A DNA stretch of 64,000 bases, taken from positions 248,001-312,000 of the forward strand of contig JANWIV010000003.1 of assembly GCA_025449735.1 (NCBI GenBank), read 5' to 3'. Shown here one piece after another: positions 34,351-43,489 of this stretch. Position numbers and translations under genes: made by a program. This DNA comes from Candidatus Microgenomates bacterium. GTDB lineage: Bacteria; Patescibacteriota; Microgenomatia; UBA1406; HO2-37-13b. The notes under the pieces are model-generated. The model was not told the DNA's origin and did not search any database. It saw nothing but the letters and a program-made list of their open reading frames with translations. Each line of letters opens with the position of its first letter. The stretch's first letter is position 1.

Positions 34351-35682
34351 ATGCAGATAATTGCCGACCTGCAACTCCACTCCAAATATGCTCGAGCCAC
34401 GTCCCCCAAAATGGATTTATTTGAAATTGCCCGCTGGAGCGCAAAAAAAGGCATTGATGTCATCGCCACTGGCGATTGGACCCACCCCTTGTGGTTTCGC
34501 GAAATCACCACCCATCTAAAAGAAGTCAGTGAGGGTCTGTACTCCTTAAAAAAACCCGCTTCGGACCAAGATCGAGAGGTAAAATTTTTATTATCAACCG
34601 AGATAAGCAGTATTTATAGCCAAAATGGTCGCGGCTATCGGGTCCATAATCTGATTTTTTCTCCTAGCATTGAGGTTTGCAAAAAAATTATTGCGGAGCT
34701 AATGCGTCGTGGTGCTAAGTTGATGAGCGATGGCCGACCGATTGTCGGCATTTCCAGTCATGATCTCTTAGAGCTGATTTTGACGATAGATGAAAATTGC
34801 CTGCTTATCCCCGCTCATGCTTGGACGCCTTGGTTTGCCCTTTATGGATCAAAAAGTGGCTTTGATTCGATCGATGATTGTTTTTTGGAGTTGTCGAAAC
34901 ATATTTATGCCATTGAAACCGGTCTATCGAGTGACCCGAGAATGAATTGGCAGGTCAAAGAGCTAGATAATCGCTCAATCCTCTCTTTTTCTGATGCCCA
35001 TTCAGGGCCAAAACTAGGGAGAGAAGCGACTGTATTCACATGTAACATGAAGCATGAAGCATGTAACATTTCATATGCAGATATTGTGGCGGCAATAAGA
35101 CAAAAACCAAAAAGTCATTTAAAGATTGGCTATACAATTGAATTTTTTCCTGAAGAAGGCAAATATCACTATTCAGGCCATCGAGTCTGCAACATTCGTA
35201 TGTCGCCACAGGAGGTCAAAAAAAACGGTAAAATCTGCCCCGTTTGTAAACGGGAGATGACGATTGGCGTCGAAAACCGAGTGCTTGATCTTTCTACTCG
35301 CGATATCGCGGAAACTGATGTCTTGCACAAACAAAACAAAAATGGCTTGACATTTGTTGGTGACCGCGAGGGTAAGCGTCGCCCATTTGTATCACTTATT
35401 CCCTTGCTTGAAATTCTCCTTCATCTCACCGGCTCACCCACCGGGGCTACCAGATTATATGATTCAGCTTTGAATAATCTCGGCACTGAATTTGATATCC
35501 TAATGAGCCTCCCCATCGAACAAATCCAAAGCCGGCAAGGCCCAGAGCTGGCCAATGCAATCGCTAAACTGCGCCGTCGAGAAGTATCAATTGAGCCGGG
35601 ATATGATGGGGTTTTTGGAAAAATTGCCATTGATATTTCCGAGCCGAAAGAGAAAAATGAAAAACAAGATCTCCTTTTCTGA
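34351..35682 (+). CDS. Endonuclease Q-like PHP-domain protein
   Basis: 443 aa. A PHP metallophosphoesterase begins at once (IADLQLHSKYARATSPKMDL, then VIATGDWTHPLW) with further His/Asp ligands (SSHDLLEL, PAHAWTPW, SFSDAHSG). A zinc finger follows (HYSGHRVCNIRM, then ICPVCKREM) and a C-terminal region. This is the EndoQ architecture; EndoQ nicks DNA 5' of deaminated bases such as uracil and hypoxanthine in Thermococcales and some bacteria. The frame extends upstream, but TACAAT sets the ATG at 34351. Around residues 230-243 a repeat-like DNA patch codes CNMKHEACN. It overlaps the next gene by 26 bases. Confidence 0.85.
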   Translation: MQIIADLQLHSKYARATSPKMDLFEIARWSAKKGIDVIATGDWTHPLWFREITTHLKEVSEGLYSLKKPASDQDREVKFLLSTEISSIYSQNGRGYRVHNLIFSPSIEVCKKIIAELMRRGAKLMSDGRPIVGISSHDLLELILTIDENCLLIPAHAWTPWFALYGSKSGFDSIDDCFLELSKHIYAIETGLSSDPRMNWQVKELDNRSILSFSDAHSGPKLGREATVFTCNMKHEACNISYADIVAAIRQKPKSHLKIGYTIEFFPEEGKYHYSGHRVCNIRMSPQEVKKNGKICPVCKREMTIGVENRVLDLSTRDIAETDVLHKQNKNGLTFVGDREGKRRPFVSLIPLLEILLHLTGSPTGATRLYDSALNNLGTEFDILMSLPIEQIQSRQGPELANAIAKLRRREVSIEPGYDGVFGKIAIDISEPKEKNEKQDLLF

Positions 35683-36856
35683 TTTATTAATCTACTTCCT
35701 ACTCTTCCTCTTGCCAACGCAATTGGGTAAACACTTTTTTTTGGGCTTCTCTTATATTAATGGCCTTCGAGTTGATTATTTGGCACCAGCGATATATTTG
35801 ACTGATATCTTGGTTGTTGGTCTTGTTTTGCTATATAGAAAAGAGATTGTTGAGGTAATTAAAAAACATTCAAAAATAATCGCTTTGTTGTTTGGGTTTT
35901 TTATCGTAAACACATTTTTTTCAAAAGAACCGGTGCTTTCGCTTTATTATGGATTGAGGATTTTTGAACTTTTTGCTGTTTTTATTATTTTTAGTAAAAC
36001 AAGATTGTCCAAGCAAAATATATTTAGAACTTTATTATTGGGTGGCCTGATGACACTTTTTCTTTCGCTTTATCAACTAAGTAGTACTCACTCATTCCAG
36101 GGCATTTTTTACTTCTTAGGTGAGCGAAATATAAACCTTTCGACGCCAGGCGTCGCTACAATTGGTTTTTATGGTCGAGAATTGCTTCGACCTTATGCGA
36201 CCTTTTCCCATCCCAACAGCCTCGCTGGCTTTTACCTCTTGCTTTATTCTTTAGTTCTTTTTTCCAAACTATCTAAGAATATTTTGTTTTATATCCTACA
36301 TTTTACATTCGCCATGCTTGTCTTCCTCTCTTTTTCAAAGATTGCCATTATCACTTTGTTTTTTATTACTATGCTTTATGCGATTTTTGAGAGACATGGC
36401 TGCCTACCTTGTCGAGTGGCCTCAATATTTATCTTTCTTAGCGTTTCGCTTATATTTTTGCAAGGTTCAGGAGACCCAGAAAGCTTGAGCAAAAGACTAG
36501 TGCTCAATAGCGATGCTATAACAATCATAAAAAGCAATCTCCTTTGGGGTGTCGGCATGGGGCAATATGTCATTTCACAAGCCAAAATCCCCAGCAATTA
36601 TCCTTATTTTTTCATGCAACCGGTTCATAACATTTTTTTTCTGTTGTTAGCTGAAGCAGGAATTTTATTGTCAGGAATTGTTTTCTATTTGATGAGCAGA
36701 TTTGCCTGGATAAATCGCGCCAATAAAACCTTTATGGCTTGTTTATTAATAGTGATTTTTACTGGACTCTTCGACCACTACTGGCTGACCCTTCAACAAA
36801 ACATGCTACTTTTAGGAGTGGTCTTTGGACTTACTGCTTCCTCACAATCACAATAG
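35657..36856 (+). CDS. O-antigen ligase/polymerase family membrane protein
   Basis: 399 aa with about ten helices and the Wzy_C landmark RPYATFSHPNSLAGFYLLL in the large central loop, as in WaaL, Wzy and related ligases that transfer lipid-linked glycans. GVGMGQYV and HNIFFLLLAEAGILL near the end agree. The frame continues upstream within the EndoQ gene, but the ATG at 35657 (MKNKISFSDLL) fits the first helix. The final residues SSQSQ are encoded by the first copy of a 28-bp direct repeat. Confidence 0.85.
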   Translation: MKNKISFSDLLIYFLLFLLPTQLGKHFFLGFSYINGLRVDYLAPAIYLTDILVVGLVLLYRKEIVEVIKKHSKIIALLFGFFIVNTFFSKEPVLSLYYGLRIFELFAVFIIFSKTRLSKQNIFRTLLLGGLMTLFLSLYQLSSTHSFQGIFYFLGERNINLSTPGVATIGFYGRELLRPYATFSHPNSLAGFYLLLYSLVLFSKLSKNILFYILHFTFAMLVFLSFSKIAIITLFFITMLYAIFERHGCLPCRVASIFIFLSVSLIFLQGSGDPESLSKRLVLNSDAITIIKSNLLWGVGMGQYVISQAKIPSNYPYFFMQPVHNIFFLLLAEAGILLSGIVFYLMSRFAWINRANKTFMACLLIVIFTGLFDHYWLTLQQNMLLLGVVFGLTASSQSQ

Positions 36857-36857
36857 G
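36830..36857. repeat. 28-bp direct repeat, copy 1
   Basis: Begins CTTACTGCTTCC and ends CACAATAGG; identical over 28 bp to 38334-38361. This copy encodes the last residues and TAG stop of the O-antigen ligase gene. The two copies bracket a 1.5-kb segment carrying one gene. Confidence 0.85.
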
Positions 36858-36919
36858 GGTTTATTGATAATTAAAACCTCAGGTCTGTTAATTAATAGAA
36901 GAGATAACTTTTTTAAACC

Positions 36920-38239
36920 CTATCGCTCAACATCTATTTTTGGCATAAAACTCGACCAAGGCAACTGACGCTCCATAACAACAATTCCTTCCTGTGCCCA
37001 AGGATATATTACTAAATAACGCCCTTCAGCTTTTGCTCCCATAAAGTCTACCCAGTCAAAATCAGCCACGTAGCGCAATGAGAGCGGTTCGGGCTCGGCA
37101 TCAGTCTTTTTATCGACCCCCTGTAACTCGTATACGGCACCAAACTTACCACTCTCTGTTGGTTCAGCAAGTTTGACAACGGCAACCAAACTATCTCCCC
37201 AGTTGAGAAGTTTCGCCACGCCCGATGGAGCAATCAACGACTCATACTCAGCTTCTCCGTCTAGTTTTAGAGTATAGCGCCGAATCTCTTTTCCAAGAGC
37301 TCCATAAAGATCTCCATTATGAAGCTCTATGTGACCACTAAAGTCCTTTATCCGCCAAACTTGTTCAACAGCACCGTTATTATCAATGGAGGATACAACA
37401 GTTTGTCTTGGACGATAAACACCAGTACTACTCCCGCTTACTGCTACGAGAGACCTCTCTGTGGCAAAAGAAAAAGTCGGTTTCCAATTCCTAGTATCAT
37501 CGTAGACCGCTTCATACCACCATAGCGGAGTTTCGGTAATGCGAATGGGTGGAGCTGGTGGCTTTAAGGAATCAAAGGCTAGCGTTGGATGCTCACAACA
37601 TCCATTTTCTCCATCATAATAAGACCACTTATCCGAAGCTCCAACATAATATACTCTCGACTCATTAATTGCCCCTCCAATGATAAATTCTTTCCAATCA
37701 TTTCCAAATGCTGCAAGCATTTCTGGTGTATTCTCTGATTGGCACCTTATTGTATTTAAGGTTTCCGGCGGGATGTGAAGATTGTCGCGTCGCGGGCGAT
37801 CTGGTGGATATTCTCGCGATCCCTCAACGGCAATACCAAATCTTGGACCGGACATTAGCTGAACCCAATCGCGGGTTGAATCTGTCTCCACCGGTACCGG
37901 GTCTATCGCCTCCTCACCTTGTTCGAGATGATAACGATATAGCTCCCATTGGTTGATAGCAAGCAGGCAAGAGCCTGCCCAACCGATATCATCAACAGTG
38001 CCATTTAACTTATAAGTTCGCTCGACAATCAATTTTTGAGTCTCAGCAGTATTTTGAGTTTCGGCAGTTTGGTTTGTAGATTGGTTGGGGTCAACCGCCG
38101 CGTCTAGTTGAGGTGGAGCGTATCTTGTGCCCGCAAGAGCAATGCTTGCCACGGCAATTGCTTTAACCAGATTTCGAATCTTGCTCTCCGGCCTTTTCAC
38201 TTCCTCAAAAGATGCAAAATGTCGAGCTTCTAGATTCAT
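36920..38239 (-). CDS. Exported hypothetical protein on a repeat-flanked cassette
   Basis: 439 aa with a hydrophobic N-terminal segment (LVKAIAVASIALAGTRYAPP, residues about 24-43) that fits a signal peptide or anchor. The rest is rich in Trp, Gly and Asp with strand-turn patterns (GPRFGIAVEGSREY, RSLVAVSGSSTGVY, LHNGDLYGALGKEIRRYTL), perhaps a beta-propeller. No family recognised. Codons are more GC-rich than in neighbours. It lies between the two 28-bp direct repeats, so it probably arrived as an insertion between two convergent genes. It has its own canonical promoter and a leadered mRNA. Confidence 0.65.
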   Translation of the reverse strand: MNLEARHFASFEEVKRPESKIRNLVKAIAVASIALAGTRYAPPQLDAAVDPNQSTNQTAETQNTAETQKLIVERTYKLNGTVDDIGWAGSCLLAINQWELYRYHLEQGEEAIDPVPVETDSTRDWVQLMSGPRFGIAVEGSREYPPDRPRRDNLHIPPETLNTIRCQSENTPEMLAAFGNDWKEFIIGGAINESRVYYVGASDKWSYYDGENGCCEHPTLAFDSLKPPAPPIRITETPLWWYEAVYDDTRNWKPTFSFATERSLVAVSGSSTGVYRPRQTVVSSIDNNGAVEQVWRIKDFSGHIELHNGDLYGALGKEIRRYTLKLDGEAEYESLIAPSGVAKLLNWGDSLVAVVKLAEPTESGKFGAVYELQGVDKKTDAEPEPLSLRYVADFDWVDFMGAKAEGRYLVIYPWAQEGIVVMERQLPWSSFMPKIDVER

Positions 38240-38267
38240 AAAATATTCGCGCTTTCGCGATTACAAC

Positions 38268-38296
38268 AGTATAACACCGTGGTGATTTTATATCAA
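38268..38296 (-). promoter_or_regulatory. Canonical promoter of the cassette gene
   Basis: Minus-strand TTGATA (38296-38291), 17-bp spacer, TATACT (38273-38268). The transcript would start near 38260 and include a TCGCG-CTTT-CGCGA hairpin before the ATG at 38239. This leadered layout differs from most genes here. Confidence 0.6.
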
Positions 38297-38333
38297 TGAA
38301 AGCGCATTTTGTTTTTTTGAAAAGATGTAAAAT

Positions 38334-38361
38334 CTTACTGCTTCCTCACAATCACAATAGG
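38334..38361. repeat. 28-bp direct repeat, copy 2
   Basis: Identical over 28 bp to 36830-36857. In this copy the minus strand encodes the end of the CofE-like gene (PIVIVRKQ and its stop). Confidence 0.85.
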
Positions 38362-39024
38362 AGTTTGCTCTTGGGCTTGGCCCATGGGATTATCGGCAAA
38401 AATTTTAGCGAGCAATTTTTTGTCGACATTTTTTGAGCTGGCAATGATGCGGACGCCAAAGTCATTGGCATCTATGATTGCCACTGGATACCCTAGTTTG
38501 CGCTCCATGTTCGCTACCACTTTCTTTGGGTCCTTAGGACCTAAGGTGACACTGGTGTTGCCAGGCGGCAAGGTATAAGGAGTGGGGCCATCAATGGCAT
38601 TGACGCCATTGCCAGCAAGATGATAAAAAATACCTCTTACTTTAAATGGCTTGAGAAATCCAGCAATACCAGCCGCAATCAGAATTCTTATTCCCCCGGC
38701 CTCGCGAATCGCCATCTCCATTGTATGAGGATCACGCAAACCAATGCCTCCCGGATGATTATAGACATATCGGTATAGTTTTTTAGCGAGCCATGAAGGT
38801 TTTATTTTGTCTATGGCAATACTTCTCCCCTGAGTAATTGCCACCACCCGCTCTGAAATAACGACAATATCGCTTAGTTCAAGTTGAGCTTTGGTGTATT
38901 TATCAACTAAGGCGACAATACTGTCATGACTGGAAATTCGATGGGTTTTAATTGGTAGGCGGTCGAAGGTGACTTGGTCTATTTCGATACTTAATTTTTT
39001 ACCTTTATTTGGAGTGCTACCCAT
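38335..39024 (-). CDS. Coenzyme F420-0:L-glutamate ligase-like (CofE/FbiB) protein
   Basis: 229 aa matching the F420 gamma-glutamyl ligase fold: DIVVISERVVAITQGR near residue 55, GIGLRDPHTMEMAIREAGG, LAGNGVNAIDGPTPYTLPPG and VAIIDANDFGVRIIASS. In F420-using organisms it adds glutamates to F420. No other F420 gene is in the window and CPR bacteria are not known to make F420, so it may act on another acid-amine pair (inference). Confidence 0.85.
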   Translation of the reverse strand: MGSTPNKGKKLSIEIDQVTFDRLPIKTHRISSHDSIVALVDKYTKAQLELSDIVVISERVVAITQGRSIAIDKIKPSWLAKKLYRYVYNHPGGIGLRDPHTMEMAIREAGGIRILIAAGIAGFLKPFKVRGIFYHLAGNGVNAIDGPTPYTLPPGNTSVTLGPKDPKKVVANMERKLGYPVAIIDANDFGVRIIASSKNVDKKLLAKIFADNPMGQAQEQTPIVIVRKQ

Positions 39025-39036
39025 ACTTCAATAATA

Positions 39037-39576
39037 TCAGAAGCGGCTCAAGCGATCTTTAAGCGAAATATTTGTTTTTAATGCTGATTCAACCTCAGTC
39101 CTATTGCCGGCAGGTGAATCTTTAAGAAGTGACTCAATTATCTGACGATGTTTGGCGTTGGAAAGCTTTAACGTTTGGATAAAATCTGATCCAGGAGGGG
39201 CTCCTTGTTTCCTGGCATTATCAATCGCATCAATGGCGGAGGAAAATTTTGATTCGCTGCCCGTCAAGGCAATTCCGGCTTCTTCCCACTTGCCTTTTTT
39301 GGACAAAGAGATTGCCATCCCGGCTCTTTTATCTGAAAATAGCAGTAAAAGCTCAGCTTTTTTAATATTGTCGCGGCTTAAAAACAACCATAAATTATCC
39401 CGGGTGTTTTTTAAGAAAAATAAAGGATGATCTGGCAAAATCCCATGATAGGGGAGGGTATATTCCACTTGCTCCGCACTCACCGATACTTCCTGAGGAG
39501 AAGCTGGTAAGACAATGGTCGCAAAGGCGAAAAAAAATAGCGTTGCCATCAGACTGGCGAGTCTCAATCTTGTCAT
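39037..39576 (-). CDS. DUF5667 domain exported protein
   Basis: 179 aa with a signal peptide (RLASLMATLFFFAFATIVLPASP) and the DUF5667 pattern: YHGILPDHPLFFLKNTRDNLWLFLSRDNIKKAELLLLFSDKRAGMA, helical and charged. The domain is common in CPR genomes, role unknown. Thirteen bases separate it from the CofE-like gene on the same strand. Confidence 0.78.
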   Translation of the reverse strand: MTRLRLASLMATLFFFAFATIVLPASPQEVSVSAEQVEYTLPYHGILPDHPLFFLKNTRDNLWLFLSRDNIKKAELLLLFSDKRAGMAISLSKKGKWEEAGIALTGSESKFSSAIDAIDNARKQGAPPGSDFIQTLKLSNAKHRQIIESLLKDSPAGNRTEVESALKTNISLKDRLSRF

Positions 39577-39660
39577 AAATTTTAAGTATACTTAAAAACA
39601 AACCCACCGTCAAAACCAATTATGGCCTTGCTGTGGGCTTGTCTACACCTTATAACTAAT

Positions 39661-39933
39661 TCATTTGACCATTCTCTTCAAAGATTTACCGGCGGTAAAT
39701 CCTGGTGTTTTGGTCGCTGGAATTTGAATTTCAGCACCAGTTTGTGGATTGCGTCCCTTTCGAGCCGCTCTTTTTCTTACCAAAAAGGTTCCAAATCCGG
39801 TAACTACTACTTTTTCTCCACGCTTCATTGCGTCTGAGATGGTGGTGAAAATTACGCTTACAGAGTCTTTTGATGCTTTATTGGTCAAGTTGGTTTTTTT
39901 AGCCACTTGAGCGATTAGATCTGCTTTTGTCAT
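39661..39933 (-). CDS. hup: HU-family DNA-binding protein
   Basis: 90-aa nucleoid protein. [19 protein letters not shown] opens the helical dimerisation part; [48 protein letters not shown] contains the DNA-binding arms with the conserved NPQTG. A strong GGGAGGTG lies eight bases before the ATG, one of the rare clear Shine-Dalgarno sites, fitting a highly expressed protein. Confidence 0.95.
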   Translation of the reverse strand: MTKADLIAQVAKKTNLTNKASKDSVSVIFTTISDAMKRGEKVVVTGFGTFLVRKRAARKGRNPQTGAEIQIPATKTPGFTAGKSLKRMVK

Positions 39934-40057
39934 TTTTTTTCACCTCCCTTCTTAAAGTATTTTGTTCTTCAAAGAATAGATACCTGTAGATCAATCATAG
40001 AAGTTTTTGCCTTTCCTGTCAACCCATATTAAAACGGTCCTATTATAACAATCTAGA

Positions 40058-41536
40058 TCAAGAGTGGCTTGTCGCAGTGGCCCGAACTTCGCGGATGACA
40101 GTTATATTGACTTGTCCTGGGAAAGTCGGGAATTTTTCTTCAATGCGAGACCGAATACGCTCGGCGAGTGCGGTCGCTTCATCATCACTTACCTGATCCG
40201 GTTTGACGATCACTCGAAGCTCACGACCTGCCTGAAGCGCATAGGCTTCAGCAACCCCTGGCTCTTTGGTCGCCGATTCCTCAATATCCTTTAGTCGCTT
40301 CAAATATTGCTCAAAATCTTCATGTCTGGCCCCTGGCCGACTCCCTGAGATGGCATCAGCAATATAAACAATCACTGCCTCAACCGACTCAAAGGGAATA
40401 TCTTCATGATGAGCTTCAACACAATGAATTACTGATTGAGAAATGTTGTATTTTTTAAGTAGATCGACTCCTAAGGTCACGTGACTGCCCTCCTTGTCAG
40501 CCACAATCTTGCCGATATCATGAAGCAGACAGCCGATCTTGACGGTATTGACATCAGCACCGATTTCATGGGCAATAGCAATGCCAATCTTTGTCTCCTC
40601 AAGAGTGTGAAGAATCATATTCTGACCATAAGAATAGCGGTATTTAAATCGCCCTAGCATGCGAACTAACTCAATTGGCAAATTATAAACGCCTACTGAC
40701 TGACAAAGCTCTACTCCAGCTTTTTCCATCAAGCGATCTACGTCGGAACTGGTTTTTTTAACAATTTCTTCAATGCGCGCTGGCTGAATTCTCCCATCTT
40801 TGATCAATTGTTCAAGAGAGACTCTGGCAATTTCACGTTTAACGGCATCAAAAGATGATAATTTAATTACTCCTTCCTCTTCCAAATCAACATCAACTCC
40901 AGTCGCAATCTCAAAGGCACGAATATTACGCCCTTCTTTGCCAATTATGCGACCTTTGAATGAATCATTGGGAATTTGTATTGTTGACAAGGTATATTCG
41001 GCGGTATAATCAACCGCGCCATATCGCATCGCATCAACCAAAATCTCTCGACTCCTAACTTCTGATTCTTCCTTAATTCGATCATTAGATTGACGGACAC
41101 GCTCGGCGATCTCTTTTTCAAGATGGGTTTCCAGATTTTTTAAAATTAGTTCCTTTGCTTGAGTTTGATTAAGGCCGGAGATTTTTTCCAGTTTAGTGAC
41201 GAGCTCGTCACGTTTACTCTCAATTTCTTGTTTTATGCGATCTAGCGACTCTCGATCTTTTTCAATCGTATCTTCTCGTAACGCTAGTTGAGTTTGCAGT
41301 TCTTGCAGCTTACGCTCCAGTGCCATCGCTTGGGTCGTCATTTGACTGGCCTTCTCCTCGGCTTCACGTTTTATCACTAAAGCTTCTTCTTGAGCCTGAA
41401 GAATTATTTCTCTTTGTTTATTTTCTGATAAGTCTTCTTGGGGCTTGCTTTCTTTGACTTCTTTTTCGATCTCAATCCCTTCATCTTGAACTTTTTTTAA
41501 GAACTCTATAAGCTCGGAGACGTTATTAATTTTCAT
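40058..41536 (-). CDS. rny: Ribonuclease Y lacking the membrane anchor
   Basis: Endoribonuclease starting mRNA decay. A long coiled coil (residues about 25-150, many Glu/Lys/Gln) precedes the KH domain (GRIIGKEGRNIRAFEIATGVDVDLE) and the HD domain (GCLLHDIGKIVADKEGSHVTLGVDLL, later EAHHEDIPFES). The C-terminal PGQVNITVIRE is conserved. At 492 aa it is about 30 residues shorter than the Bacillus enzyme because the N-terminal transmembrane helix is absent; the protein begins MKINNVSELIEFLKK. No upstream in-frame start adds a helix. Confidence 0.93.
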   Translation of the reverse strand: MKINNVSELIEFLKKVQDEGIEIEKEVKESKPQEDLSENKQREIILQAQEEALVIKREAEEKASQMTTQAMALERKLQELQTQLALREDTIEKDRESLDRIKQEIESKRDELVTKLEKISGLNQTQAKELILKNLETHLEKEIAERVRQSNDRIKEESEVRSREILVDAMRYGAVDYTAEYTLSTIQIPNDSFKGRIIGKEGRNIRAFEIATGVDVDLEEEGVIKLSSFDAVKREIARVSLEQLIKDGRIQPARIEEIVKKTSSDVDRLMEKAGVELCQSVGVYNLPIELVRMLGRFKYRYSYGQNMILHTLEETKIGIAIAHEIGADVNTVKIGCLLHDIGKIVADKEGSHVTLGVDLLKKYNISQSVIHCVEAHHEDIPFESVEAVIVYIADAISGSRPGARHEDFEQYLKRLKDIEESATKEPGVAEAYALQAGRELRVIVKPDQVSDDEATALAERIRSRIEEKFPTFPGQVNITVIREVRATATSHS

Positions 41537-41707
41537 AACTTTTTTGAGCCTAAAGAATGCTAGAAGTCGAAAAATCGATTACCCGTTTCAAGCGGTATTG
41601 AAACAAAGAGAGAAGAACTGCGTGGTAATTGATTTTGCGGTCAGCATAATAAAGGCTTTTTGTATAACGGTAAATAGTAATGTTTTTTGACAACCGTGAC
41701 TCCTATT

Positions 41708-42208
41708 TTACTCCATGATGTCGATTTCTTCAATTGCTTTTTTTATTGCCTCATAAGTGAAGCCGCGACGAGAGAGAAGTTTACGAATTTGCTCTTGGCG
41801 CAAGTTTTTATCAAGTCTTTCAAAGACAAGCCTTTTTTTATTAAGAATTGCTTTTGCCAGCTCAACCTCACTCAGATCCAATTTATCGAGAACCGCTTCA
41901 ATTACTTCTTTTGCTACTCCTTTTGCTCTCAATTCAAATATTAGCGCCCGCTTGCCACGAGGCTTGAAATAAGATCTATCCTCAATCCACCAAGTGGCAA
42001 AACTTTCATCATTTATTAGCTCCTGATCTTCTAGCTCTTTAACAACTTTGTCAATTAGATAAGTTTTTTTATCATCTGGAATTATTTTTTTATAGAGTCT
42101 TCTGCCTAAATATTCCTTTATTTCATGTCGACTCCGTGGCCGACGGGCAAGATATCGATTAGCGGCATAAAGGAGTGTCTCTATAAAAGATTCATCAGTT
42201 TTAGTCAT
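41708..42208 (-). CDS. recX: RecA regulator RecX
   Basis: 166 aa. Modulates RecA filaments. The three-helix repeats are visible: [71 protein letters not shown] and a fourth C-terminal repeat ([21 protein letters not shown]). The open frame runs upstream to 42265, but ATG 42208, overlapping the recA stop by eight bases (ATGACTAA), gives the family N-terminus and normal coupling. Confidence 0.9.
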   Translation of the reverse strand: MTKTDESFIETLLYAANRYLARRPRSRHEIKEYLGRRLYKKIIPDDKKTYLIDKVVKELEDQELINDESFATWWIEDRSYFKPRGKRALIFELRAKGVAKEVIEAVLDKLDLSEVELAKAILNKKRLVFERLDKNLRQEQIRKLLSRRGFTYEAIKKAIEEIDIME

Positions 42209-43250
42209 GAGGCGAGAAGGCTTTATCAAGGACTTCTTTGATGATTTTCTGCCGTAGCTTAGCATCTTCAGATAGTGCTGCCTTAGTTTGTTCCTTCCCC
42301 TGACCTAAAACCTTGTCCTCATACTTCAAAAAGGCCCCACTTTTATCAATTATCCCCAGCTGTATTGCTGCCTCAACCACTGCTTCACCTTTGTCAATCC
42401 CCATTTTATCGACAACGAAAGTGGCTTGTTTAAATGGTGGTGCCACTTTGTTTTTGACTACTTTCACCCGATGACGCGATGCAACGACTTCATCCCCCTT
42501 TTTAATGCTTTCGATTTTGCGGATATCAAGTCTGAGTGACGCATAAAACTTCAGTGCTAAGCCTCCCGGAGTAGTCTCGGGGTTGCCAAACATGATGCCG
42601 ATTTTTTGTCTGAGTTGATTGGTGAAAATAATTGTGGTTTTTGACTTAGAGACAACGCTTGTCAACTTTCTCAGGGCTTGACTCATCAAGCGGGCTTGAA
42701 GACCCATATGAGAGTCTCCCATCTCTCCTTCAATCTCGGCTCTTGGCACGAGCGCCGCGACCGAGTCGATGACAACCAAATCAATACCTCCGGAGCGGAT
42801 CAGCTGCTCGGCAATTTCAAGGGCTTGTTCACCAGTGTCGGGCTGAGAAATAAGCAGGTTGTCAAGATCAACTCCAATAATCTTTGCCCAGGTGGGGTCA
42901 AGAGCGTGCTCGGCATCAATAAAAGCGGCAATACCCCCTTCTTTTTGAATTTGTGAAATAAGAGTCAGGCAAAGGGTTGTTTTTCCCGATGCTTCTGGCC
43001 CATAAATCTCAATTATTCTCCCTTTTGGTACCCCACCAACACCAAGAGCGATATCGAGGGGCAAAATATCTGTTTTGATGACGTCGACTTTGATAGCACT
43101 CGCCTCGCCAAGTCTCATTATCGAGCCAGCACCAAATTGCTTTTGAATCCCTTCCATTGCCATGGCGACTGCCTGATTTTTCGGTGAAATATTATTGACT
43201 GACGTAGGAGCAGAATTTTCAGAATGATTGTTAGTTTTTTTCTTTGGCAT
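42201..43250 (-). CDS. recA: Recombinase RecA
   Basis: 349 aa. Walker [11 protein letters not shown] near residue 80, the MAW region, Walker [11 protein letters not shown], loop L1 [24 protein letters not shown]2 with [28 protein letters not shown]. Core of homologous recombination and, in other bacteria, SOS induction. I see no LexA-type operator upstream. It is followed directly by recX. Confidence 0.97.
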   Translation of the reverse strand: MPKKKTNNHSENSAPTSVNNISPKNQAVAMAMEGIQKQFGAGSIMRLGEASAIKVDVIKTDILPLDIALGVGGVPKGRIIEIYGPEASGKTTLCLTLISQIQKEGGIAAFIDAEHALDPTWAKIIGVDLDNLLISQPDTGEQALEIAEQLIRSGGIDLVVIDSVAALVPRAEIEGEMGDSHMGLQARLMSQALRKLTSVVSKSKTTIIFTNQLRQKIGIMFGNPETTPGGLALKFYASLRLDIRKIESIKKGDEVVASRHRVKVVKNKVAPPFKQATFVVDKMGIDKGEAVVEAAIQLGIIDKSGAFLKYEDKVLGQGKEQTKAALSEDAKLRQKIIKEVLDKAFSPHD

Positions 43251-43314
43251 GGGAAGTATAAGTCATGATAGAATATATTATAGGGATTTGCAAGAGGGAA
43301 AGTTCGCTTTCTTT

Positions 43315-43388
43315 CGGGGATTGGCGCAGTTGGCTAGCGCGCACGGCTGGGGGCCGTGAGGTCGCCGGTTCAAGTCCGGCATCCCCGA
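43315..43388 (+). tRNA. tRNA-Pro (GGG)
   Basis: Cloverleaf: acceptor CGGGGAT with ATCCCCG, D-arm GCGC..GCGC, anticodon stem CACGG/CCGTG around loop CTGGGGG (anticodon GGG), T-arm GCCGG-TTCAAGT-CCGGC, discriminator A. C1-G72 fits bacterial tRNA-Pro. CCA is not encoded. A 13-bp piece starting in its 3' end is repeated 143 bp downstream. Confidence 0.95.
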
Positions 43389-43395
43389 CAAAACT
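43383..43395. repeat. 13-bp direct repeat at tRNA-Pro 3' end, copy 1
   Basis: CCCCGACAAAACT, of which the first six bases belong to the tRNA 3' end. Copy 2 is at 43526-43538. The segment between is filled by two hairpin elements. Confidence 0.6.
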
Positions 43396-43440
43396 GTCAC
43401 TTGCAAAGTTGTCGGTTCCCCGATGAAAACATCTCTGATT

Positions 43441-43480
43441 AACTGGCAGTAACTACTCATTAGTTCGCAGACTGCCAGTT
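43441..43480. repeat. Perfect nested inverted repeat
   Basis: AACTGGCAGT (43441-43450) pairs perfectly with ACTGCCAGTT (43471-43480); inside it AACTA pairs with TAGTT. No T-run follows, so it is not a classical terminator, though it lies between a tRNA gene and a convergent gene. Confidence 0.6.
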
Positions 43481-43489
43481 TAACAAGTC

